Of a DNA stretch of 64,000 bases, positions 55,722 through 64,000 are shown piece after piece (position 1 is the stretch's first letter; every line of letters begins with the position of its first letter). This DNA comes from Heterodera schachtii (lineage: Eukaryota; Nematoda; Chromadorea; Rhabditida; Heteroderidae). Both the position numbers and the translations under genes were made by a program. The stretch is from positions 340,026 through 404,025 of the forward strand of contig SIJG01000009.1 of the NCBI GenBank assembly GCA_023374025.1, read 5' to 3'. The notes beneath the pieces were generated by a model. It made no database searches. It was not told where the DNA came from and saw only the letters and a program-made list of their open reading frames with translations.

Positions 55722-56491
55722 AGTAAAAAGGGTGCTAGGTCATTTCCTAAAAACAGCCAACGGGTACAAAACAAAAAATACATATAACATATAAATTCAT
55801 AACTTGGTTCATTATCAGCCAATTAACATTTCATGGTATCATTCAATAGCTCTAGGTGTTCTCTACAAGATTTTGAAATTTTTTTTTAACTAAATTGTAA
55901 AAAAGTTATCGTTATTAAATTTCAATAATCTTAAGTCGGAATTATTTGACAAGAACTTTTTTTAAAAGTCGATCAAATTTTTTGAAATTTTATTCTTTAA
56001 TAGATTATATAGAGGCCTTTGAAGTTTTAAAAAGAAAATTTAATCTTATTGCTTCTGAAAGAAAGTTATAAAGCATTGAACAGGCTATGTTTTTTGCCAT
56101 GGTCATACAAATATAATTTTAAACATTTAATTCAAATAAGCCAAAATGAATTTATATATTCGATAGTCCTAAGAATTTTCTACTTACTTTTAATTATTTC
56201 AAAAAAGTTGATCGAGTTTTAAAAAAGTTCTGGTTAAATAATTCCGACTTAGGATTTTGTGGAATCTAATAACATAAATTTTTTACAATTTTGTTAAAAA
56301 AAATTTCAAAATTGGATACTTATAGAGAACATCTAGAGCTATTGAATGACACCATGAAATATTAATTTGGTTGAAATTGGGCTATGAACGAATTTTTCTG
56401 TCTTACATTTTTTGTTTTCCTACCCCTTGGCGGTTTTTAGGAAACGCGCAAAGTGGCGGTTTTTAGGAAACGACCCAGCACGAGTAAAAAG
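55722..56491. mobile_element. foldback element, TTTCCTAAAAACCGCC arms, 9-bp TSD
   Basis: Element 55731-56482, left end GGTGCTAGGTCATTTCCTAA, right end inverse of CGTGCTGGGTCGTTTCCTAA. AGTAAAAAG flanks it (55722-55730, 56483-56491). GGCGGTTTTTAGGAAACG occurs twice in the right arm. The interior has CATGGTATCATTCAATAGCT and inverted AGCTATTGAATGACACCATG with inner arms of about 300 bp. Confidence 0.87.
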
Positions 56492-56617
56492 TAGAGTGGT
56501 ACGGGACCGGGACCTGGTACTGAAAAACACGTACAACTGAGTACCTAAGTCCCGATTTTGACCGGGGCCGGGAAAAGCCCCGGTTTTGACCAAAATTCCC
56601 GGTCCCGTACCACTCTA
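56492..56617. mobile_element. 126-bp palindromic element, GAGTGGTACGGGACCGGG ends
   Basis: TAGAGTGGTACGGGACCGGG at the left and its inverse at the right. Flanks GTAAAAAG and GTAAAAGT agree at six of eight; the left flank coincides with the right TSD of the preceding foldback, so one element inserted beside the other. Confidence 0.7.
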
Positions 56618-57279
56618 GTAAAAGTGATATAAATTTTAAAATAGTTTTTTTCAAAAAATAAAAACGGTACATTTTAAGTTTGGCATTTGAATTAGGGTTA
56701 AGGCGCAGACCATATGCGGGGCATACGATGAGACCCTGGCCGACCGGTTGAAAGCCCAGTAGGTCCCCTAATCCGGGCTTCCTAATTTTTCCAAAATTTC
56801 CTGTTCCCGCTTTAACTCGAAAGGAAAGCATTAATATTTGAAAGTGTTTTCCATGCGTTGCTTCTCTAATCAAAAACTATTCGCAAAAAAATAAGTAAAA
56901 ACATAAAAATTCATTCACTATTAAATTAATAACGTAATAAATTTTTGGTGAATTTATAAAAAAATAATATTTATAAAAATTTTTAGATGAAAATCAGTTT
57001 CAGTGATCAAATAGAAATTGCTTAATTGACTTTTTCACATTTTCTTAAAACTCCAATATTTTATGTGGATTTGATTTTATAAACAATTGCCTTTTTTGCC
57101 TACTTTAGCATTTTATGCCGAAATCAAGCTTTTTTGTTTGTTTTTGCTTTGAACCAAGAATTTAATTACAGAAAAAATCTTTTACTTCAGCTTTCAATTT
57201 ATAACCAAAAAAATTCCTTTAATTTTTCTGAATAAAAATAGTTGAAATGAAAACAAATTGCAACTGTGCCATAATAAAT
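56618..57279. other. 3' flank of the BTB-MATH gene, no gene seen
   Basis: A moderately GC-rich patch (56700-56830) reads in no convincing frame. The rest is AT-rich. Confidence 0.35.
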
Positions 57280-57599
57280 TTATCCGTAAATTGAGCCAAA
57301 TGGTTTCTCCCTTTCTTCATCGTCCACATAAATGTCAATGGCCAAAGTCACTTTGTCCTCCTCCTTGTCATACCATCCAATCTCCGTGCCAAGCCATTCC
57401 TTAATTATTTTGATAAAAAAAAACAATTTTTTGTAAAAAAAAAAGCGAAAAAAATCAATAATTATTTTTAAAGTTTATAGGTCCAGTTTCAATTGGCCCA
57501 AAATTGATTTTAGAAATTCGAAAAAAATGGCTCTATTGCACTTTATTAGTCCAATCGACTTTTATGAGTCAAATCAATTAACAATACACCTAGATTTTA

Positions 57600-57850
57600 T
57601 ACAATAATTTTGTTCATGTTCAAACAAACCCTATGTTTTTGATATCATTCGAAGGCACAAAGTATAAAGAAGTTAAAATATATAAATCTCAGCGTTTAGG
57701 CAATTGCCAAAAAAGATTTAATTCATTAAGTAATTGTTGATTATTTCGTTTGGAATTCTTTCGTTTTCTCGTATTATTACCTTATTCAGACTTTGTGCTT
57801 TCAAATGATACACCAAAACTTGGATTTGTTCGAACATGAACAAAGAACCA
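57600..57850. repeat. palindromic element in the last intron of the BTB-MATH gene
   Basis: TTGTTCATGTTCAAACAAA and TTTGATATCATTCGAAGGCA at the left, inverted TGCTTTCAAATGATACACCA and TTTGTTCGAACATGAACAAA at the right. The ATATCATTCGAAGGC core is related to the interiors of the foldback elements. Confidence 0.6.
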
Positions 57851-58098
57851 AAAAATTTTTTATTCAAAGCATTTTTGTTTTTGGTTTTTGTGACATTTTA
57901 TGCCGACTTATTTTTTAACGACTTTATGTCCAAAGTTTGCTATCAAGAATTTTTTTTTTTGTATATGATTCATTTCCTTCGTAAATTTGGCCATTTTTAT
58001 TTTTGTCATTAAATTTTTAATGTGTAAACCAAATGTTCAAACGAAATGAATTCATTGAAGCCGTATATAGTCAATTTATTAATTAAAATATATAAAAT

Positions 58099-59266
58099 AT
58101 TATTATTAGAGCTAAGATTTTTAGGTGCTAAAAACACTGAAATAGGTACTAAAATAGCCTGAGACAACCGAAAATGGTCTCAATAGGGGAACCGAAAATT
58201 AAACTCAGTGTCAATAAATATATTTAAATTTAATTATATAATTCAATTGGGTCTCGAAAAATAATAAATTTAATTAGAAATTATTTTAAAAATAAACTAA
58301 AAAAGAATACTATAAAAGCATTACATCTCCGACCAAAAAAATTACATCGAAACGAAAATTTTAATTTCAAATCTTGAAGCAATCAAATTGATTGGAAAGT
58401 AAGCTTACTAGAGGATTTTTCATTTCTAGAAAGAAAAAGCTACTAATTTTCTATTGAAAGTTCACCCAATATTTTTGTAAATTTAAGTTCTTCATTCGAT
58501 TCCCCATAAATTTTATGCATTTTTTCCATAAATTTTCCTTCATCCCTATTCTTTTTACACTAATGTTAAAATTCAAAAATTATTATGCATTTATTAATGG
58601 TACGAAAGTTAGCATTTATTTTGAGCAGAATATTTAAGAAAAAACATTGACGAAAAGTTGAGCCTCGAAATTACATGATTATTATTTGAAAATTTTAAAA
58701 TTATTGTTAATATTTGATTTAAAAAATGCTTTAAAATAATTAAATTTAAATATTTTTATTGACACTGCGACTATTTTCGGTTCGCCCACACTGAGATTAT
58801 TTTTCGGTTCGCCAAGCACCCTAAAATAGTTGCCAAAAAGTGCAAATATACCCAAAATGCGCAAAATAGTTGCGAAATAGTTGTTAAAAATTGGAAAAAC
58901 CAGTGTTTTTATGCAGAAAAATTCCAAAAATGAATCATTTTTTATCAATTTCACACGCAAAATTTCAACTTGTCAAGAAAATAAAAAATAAATTTTTGAG
59001 AAAATTTACGATTTCTTAAGGGGTTTATTTTCTGAAATTTTGGGACCGATTCTTAGTGGGGTTTAGTTTCGTATTCATTGCACTTTTGCAATAAATTTCA
59101 GGAAAAAAGGCCCAAATAGGTGTTAAAAGTAGAAAATGTCAAAATAGGTGCTAACCCCACCCGTTTTAGGTTTTTTAGGTGCTAAAAAGTTGCTCGGAAT
59201 CAAATCTCCCACCAAGTATATCCATAAAATAGACAAAAACCTAAAAATCCGGGCTCTAATTATTAT
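58099..59266. mobile_element. hAT-like element, TAGAGCTAAGATTTTTAGG end, perfect 8-bp TSD
   Basis: Element 58107-59258: starts TAGAGCTAAGATTTTTAGG, ends CCTAAAAATCCGGGCTCTA. ATTATTAT flanks it (58099-58106, 59259-59266). The interior has repeated TTTTAGGTGCTAAAAA and AAATAGTTGC wording. It lies in the intron where the second MATH domain's middle exon should be. Confidence 0.82.
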
Positions 59267-59650
59267 TGTATCGAATTTTATTAATTTCACTCACTTCCTT
59301 TTGGAACGGCACAAAAAAGATAAAAGCCCAAAGTCTTCCCAATGCTTTTTGTACTCGCATTTATTTTTGCCACAATTTTCCACGGAAGTCCTTTGACGTG
59401 CACAACAGTTTCACTTCTTCGTTCACTTCCAATGATTTCGCGAAAAAATTTGGACACTTTTTCAATTTTCAAAAAAATTGTTTTGTCCGATTTGTTTGGT
59501 TCCGTTTTCTCCGCTTTTCCATTCTTCATCGAAAAATGAATGGCCAATGTCATTTTGTCCTCATTTTTGCTGTAAAAGCCATTGCCCAGGTCCATCAATT
59601 CCTTAATTAACCATAATGGGGTCAATTAAGAAAATCGTGACCACAATAAC

Positions 59651-60078
59651 TAGGGCTACGACTTTTAGGTTTTAATTATTCTTTTGAGCTCAAAAATCAC
59701 ATTGCGTTGAAATTTTCGATTCTGATTTCACTATCGGTCATTAGAAATCAAAATTTTGGCGTTTCGTTAAAAATAGTTAAAATTTACTATTTTGGCATTT
59801 TTCCACATTTTTTCACTATTTCGACATTTTTTTTTTGGAAATTTCTCAACAAAAATGCAAAAAACCAAAAAATAACTCATAAGAAGTTGAAAAATTCCCA
59901 AAAATTCATCCCCCAAAATTTTTTGCTGTAACTAGTGAATAAAAATTATTTTTGCTCAATTTTTGACTGAAAATTATGTCACTATTTCGGACTTTTTGTC
60001 ACTTTTTTGGCATTTTTACTCACTATTTTAGTTAACTATGTATTTGAGATTTTTCGTCACTAAAAATCGCATCCATAC
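59651..60078. mobile_element. TAGGGCTACGACTTTTAGG-ended element in a BTB-MATH intron
   Basis: Left end TAGGGCTACGACTTTTAGG, right end CACTAAAAATCGCATCCATA. Flanks ACAATAAC and CCAATCAC agree at six of eight. The interior has TTTCACTATTT phrases shared with 20080-20150. Confidence 0.65.
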
Positions 60079-61614
60079 CAATCACTCACCGAAAAGGGTA
60101 TGAAATTAGGAAACCCAATGCGATTCGTTGAATGGTTGATAACTTGGCCAAAAAGTCTTCCAGTGGAATTGTCTGCATCGGCATTTTGCGAAACAATTTG
60201 AAAAGTTGCCGAACATTCGCAGCTCCAATTCGAATCTTCAGCAAATTAAAATTAACTTATTTTTAGTTAATGTTTAATTAATTAAAGCTGCCATTTTTAG
60301 GCAAATGCCAAAATTTTTGCGCATTTTAAAACGTGTAGATAAGCACGAATTCCACTTGGTTTGAAGCTGCTAGGACCAGTTTTATAATGCCTATTTTTTA
60401 GCCTATTTAATCACCATTTGTGGCGCCATTTTCAGGATTTTCGCAAAAAACTCTTAAAATGCAACAAAAACGATATACCTAAACCATAAGAAAATGAACT
60501 AAAATTTTCAGAAAAACACCTCTATGAATTGAAAAATTTTCCCAAAAATTTATTCAATAAAATTTTTATTTCTTGGTAAAAAATTGAAATAAAACCAAAA
60601 TTAACTTTTTTGATTAATTTTTGCGATTTTTTTTTCTGCCTTTTTGATGCCTATTTCGCGATTTTTTGTGCCAAAAACTGGCAGCCCTATTAATTGCTGT
60701 AATTTGCGAACCTTTCATTGAAACATCGCATTGGAGGTAAAATGCCAACGCTTCGTTTGTGTTAATTTGTGCCACAATTCTCCATGGAATTCCGCTGATG
60801 TGCACAAATTTGCTGCATCGAATGTGGCACATTTTTTCTCCCACAAATTTTGACACTTTTTCAATTTCCATCACAATTTTGCCAAATGTCAAATTACGCT
60901 CATGGCACGGAAATTTCAATGTGTACAGTATCCCACCGGACGCACCACCACAAATTTTAGGTTTGCTACGGTATTGTTCCACGTTTGTCAATTCTTGCTG
61001 TGTTAATACACCGGAGAAAAAAGGTTACACACAATTTTGAGAGAGAAAAAAATAATCAAAATTGGCCAACCTCAAAAACAATTAAATAAAAAATTTTTGA
61101 AAAAATTATTCATAACTTCACTCAAAATCAACCAAATTTTAAAAATATTTGATTTAATTAAAATTTTCATTTCTTTGTAAAAATAAATAAATAACTTCTT
61201 TAATAAATCTGCTTTTACCGATTTTCTCAAAAAATTCCATTTGTGAGAAAAGTGGGAAGCGAATTTTAAACAGTGCCGGACCAAGAACGGCACGACGATT
61301 CCCTGAGGAGCATTCAATGCCATTTTGACGGCATTTGGTGTCAGCCCAACGGAGTGCCGAAAAAAAAACAATTTCAATTAATGGAAAATAATCAAATGAA
61401 TTAATAAGTAAAATTACTGCTTTCCAAATTGAAATTTCTCCATCGTTATGCAATTGATCACGTGCTAAAATTTCGCACAACAAATTCTGATCAATTTGCA
61501 AAAATGCATCCGATTTGAATAAAATGTGCGCATTCTCATCGATGTAAGCCAAACAATTGTTGGCATAGTCCTAAAATATGAAAAATCTTTAAATAATTAT
61601 TAGTTGCTGCTAAT

Positions 61615-62050
61615 TTTAGATAAGAAAAATTGCTAAATAGGTACATAATAGGTAGAAAAATAGGTAAATAAAATTTTTTATTAACGATTTTTTAGTGGAA
61701 AAAAGCAAACCAAAAAAGTAAAATTTTGGTTCAAGTTCTGTGTAAAAGAATAATTTCTATATTATAATAAACTCTTAGAAAATGTTGAGATTTTAAATTA
61801 AAAATTTTGTCAAGAAAAATAAATTAATTTTGCGGGATGGAAGAATTTTGAGAAAATTTTCCAATTCATAGGGGTGTATTTTTGATTTAATTTATTTTTT
61901 GTTAAGTAATTTCCTGAAAATCCTTAAATAGGTAACAAAAATGCCGAATAGGTACCTAGGTAATAGGTAGAAAAACTCCCAAATAGGTAAGAATAGGTAT
62001 TATAAAGTCATCGTAGAAGCCCAAAACCAAGTGGAAAATGCTTTTTCCGT
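61615..62050. repeat. AAATAGGTA-rich element in a BTB-MATH intron
   Basis: AAATAGGTA and AATAGGTAGAAAAA recur at both ends (61633-61670, 61925-61995). Next to the right end is a CCCAAAACCAAGTGGAAAATG segment shared with 31388 and 60340. Confidence 0.5.
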
Positions 62051-62814
62051 GCTTATCCGTGCGTATTAAATCAGCAAAAATTTTAGGTATTTCCCTCAAA
62101 TTTATTGACTCCCTTTTCAGATAGTCAATAAGAATTAATTTAAATATTTAATTATATTTAAATTAAATTTATTTTATTGGATTTCCCAATACTTCAATTA
62201 TTTATTTTCACGATTTATTAGTGAATTTTGATCGAACAAATTTATTTACGAATTAACAAATTGAACGACGAAAAATGGTGATTTTGCAATGGTTTAAATA
62301 CGGCAATTTTACATAGGCGGACAGAAAATTAAATGTAAACAATGCTTACTAATATAACAAAAGGCTTAAAATCACAAAGGTTATGAATTAGGCGTTAAAT
62401 TTATTTTAAACAGATGAATCATTATATTTTAAAATTCGTCGCTAATGATGAAATCAGCGACAAAATTAGTATCCCTAATAATTATTAATTTTTTCATAAT
62501 GATTAATTAAATATTTCAAAAAATATTTCTCCACTTCCAAGTCGAAAAGCTGAGCATGGACATATGCAAAGAAGATATTGCTTAGTTGCGAAAAGGGAAT
62601 TTTTAATGTTGCGTCGACCAGGCCAGGGATGTTGTACTTTTTGGCTAATTAAAAAATTAAAAAATTATCTTTAATTTTCCCACAAATTAAATTCACCGGC
62701 ATAAAGCACTGCCATTGCATTGTCTCCGTTCAATTCGCTCAACTCTTCCGTATAAATGAAGCTCAACATCACTTTGAATGCTGCTGCTTCAACATCGGGG
62801 ATCTCCACAACAGG

Positions 62815-63010
62815 GCAATTAGCAGGAGCTAATGAAAATTAATTAATGCAATTAGCAGAGACTAATTGAAAATTAATTGGTGCAATTAGCAGAAACTAAT
62901 TAAAAATTAATTAGGGTAATTAGCAGAGACTAATTAATTAGTTAGTCAGCAGAGACTAAAATTAATTAGGGTAATTATCATGGGCTAATTAAAAACTTAA
63001 TTAGCGAAAT
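62815..63010. repeat. tandem repeat, ~40-bp unit, from the exon-3 acceptor region
   Basis: Four to five units of GCAATTAGCAG.GACTAATT plus AAAATTAATT.. run from the start of exon 3 (GGCAATTAGCAGGAGCTAAT) into intron 2. Each unit thus carries a copy of the acceptor TTAG and the first codons of the exon in minus orientation. Confidence 0.75.
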
Positions 63011-63294
63011 AGGAGAGATTATGTTTAACCATGTTCATTTTTTATCATTCTCCGCTCTTTCTTTCTTTGCATCAAAACGGAACATTGCTTCAAAAACGTC
63101 GGAAGCGTAGTTCAAAATCACTTCATGAGCTTGAACAATCTTAAAAAGAATTAAAATTAAAATTGAAATTAAAATTGATTTCCAAAAACTCGCCTCTTTT
63201 TCGTCTCCATCGCCAACCAAAAAGTTAACATCCGCGTACTCACCCGTAATCAACTCAACAAATGCTTCATCCGGTCAACCAACGATTTAGGCAT

Positions 63295-64000
63295 GGCAAT
63301 TTCTGGTGAGGATCCGCACTCCAGAGTGATGAAAAATAAAATCTCTATGTTTTATGGAAAAATTAAAAGAACAATTTACTATTGGTGGTCAATTCTTAAC
63401 CAAAACTATGGGGAGGGCAATAAAAAAATTACGGCAAAATGATGACCTAAAAAAAGATGAGAACAGCATATGATTTCACATAATTTGAATTTGGTATCTC
63501 TCTGTTTTTATTATTTTTTTTATTTGAGCAAAAATTGTTTTCTCACAAAGATAAAAATATAAATGAGAAAAGGGATCGGGGCAGCATTTTTATTATGAAT
63601 TTTCTTAATTTTAAAAGCTAAATTATTAAGTTTACTTTCAAAATATATTTTAAATTAAATTTAAATTAATAACTCGATTGTTGGATCCTTTTTTCAATAC
63701 ATATGAGCGTTTTCTCATCTCTTAAAAAATTAGACAATTTTACAATTTTGACAAGCCATGTAGAAGAGAAAGGTAACATTTTTATTAGTTTTTTCGGCAT
63801 TTAAGGTTCATATTTATTTACAGGGCTGGGTTTTTTATGTTTTAACATATTTTTTTGTTGTTGCAAATATGATATCGCATGAAAAGCTAACAAATAGCAT
63901 TTTTACCTGTTTAATTTTCAATCAAAGCGAGTTTTTTAAGACATAAAAAATCATTTTTTGGGACTGTAGCTGATCAGCTCGGCTTGTTTCCTTTTGCTGC
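63295..64000. other. upstream flank of the BTB-MATH gene, no gene seen
   Basis: AT-rich. GC-richer sequence at 63970-64000 (CTGATCAGCTCGGCTTG) may start a further feature beyond the window. Confidence 0.35.

Larger units (their letters stand above)
57280..63294 (-). pseudogene. BTB-BACK-MATH-MATH gene, decaying
   Basis: Minus strand. Exons: 63294-63194, 63139-63046, 62828-62697, 62644-62535, 61570-61418, 61357-61219, about 61010-60712, 60235-60090, 59601-59295, 57399-57280. BTB (MPKSLVDRMKHLLS, TGEYADVNFLVGDGDEKE, VQAHEVILNYASDVFEAMFR, IPDVEAAAFKVMLSFIYTEE), BACK (DYANNCLAYIDENAHILFKS, ALRWADTKCRQNG, LGPALFKIRFPLFSQ), first MATH (GIPWRIVAQIN, NWSCECSATFQIVS, LGNGFYSKNEDKMTLAI), second MATH (GLPWKIVAKIN, IGWYDKEEDKVTLAID). 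Such proteins are substrate adaptors for cullin-3 ligases and are greatly expanded in cyst nematodes. Defects: five extra bases (TGATT) after the Leu-Leu-Ser codons of exon 1; exon 2 donor reads G|ATAAAA, not GT; exon 6 acceptor is TTTTTTTCG and exon 7's lacks AG; the middle exon of the second MATH is missing. Intron 1 has a GC donor (GAG|GCGAGT). Several mobile elements sit in its introns. Confidence 0.8.

Noticed and set aside
56690..56873. Minus-strand open frame of about 60 codons in a GC-richer patch
   Set aside because: Includes palindromic repeat sequence and has no splice sites, start context or recognisable protein pattern.
57600..57850. Foldback element with TSD
   Set aside because: The palindrome is clear but neither a clean target duplication nor tandem arm phrases are present, so it is listed only as a repeat.

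Overview
The window is nuclear DNA of an intron-bearing animal, most likely a plant-parasitic nematode of the cyst-nematode type (Globodera/Heterodera group). The strongest pointer is a BTB-BACK-MATH gene at the right end whose wording matches the large family I know from that group. Other pointers are a let-767-type short-chain dehydrogenase, a serpin without signal peptide, small secreted cysteine-rich genes, worm-style splice sites and apparent GC-AG introns. The DNA is very AT-rich with scattered long G or C homopolymers. I found no rRNA, tRNA, operon or CRISPR.

Layout. 0-30 kb is mostly repeats with relics: an acidic/His-rich exon (0.3-0.6 kb, second copy 29.2-29.4 kb); three copies of an unrecognised C2H2-like zinc-finger gene (5.2-6.05 kb minus, 13.95-15.85 kb minus, 27.45-29.05 kb plus); serpin-derived fragments at 13.0-13.4 and 25.9-27.2 kb; an unrecognised gene at 18.58-19.73 kb; and a complete small signal-peptide/one-TM cysteine gene at 22.3-23.4 kb (minus, three exons, 101 aa). 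30-33 kb has a BEL/Pao Gag relic. 33.0-38.35 kb is an eight-exon serpin (383 aa) whose introns are packed with mobile elements. 39.6-40.4 kb has a foldback element and a possible transposase scrap. 42.4-53 kb is a tandem duplication of a seven-exon SDR gene: the right copy (48.56-51.66 kb) is intact (311 aa), the left copy has a one-base insertion in exon 2; a frameshifted BTB exon lies between them. 54.7-55.3 kb is a two-exon, six-cysteine secreted-peptide candidate (105 aa). 57.3-63.3 kb is a decayed BTB-BACK-MATH-MATH gene.

Mobile DNA dominates. Two kinds can be delimited to the base. (1) Elements with CAGGG/TAGGG-type ends and 8-bp target-site duplications (TSDs), as in the hAT superfamily, non-autonomous: 7649-7741, 11111-12053, 25207-25900, 44393-44801, 49921-50259, 52138-52752, 53086-54175, 54939-55090, 58107-59258, plus a nested one at 53699-54125. 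(2) Foldback elements with 9-10 bp TSDs, ends mostly beginning GG or CGG, and arms built of a short repeated 'phrase' that differs from element to element: 22497-22906, 24060-24823, 24315-24438, 32353-32843, 35050-35326, 39617-40101, 55731-56482. Several of these share an interior containing GGTATCATTCGAAAGC-like sequence although their arms differ. This modular foldback family is the best candidate for something undescribed. The genes do not form one pathway: serpin and BTB-MATH are expanded-family members, the SDR is probably lipid metabolism in the ER, and the two small cysteine-rich genes look secreted or surface-exposed.
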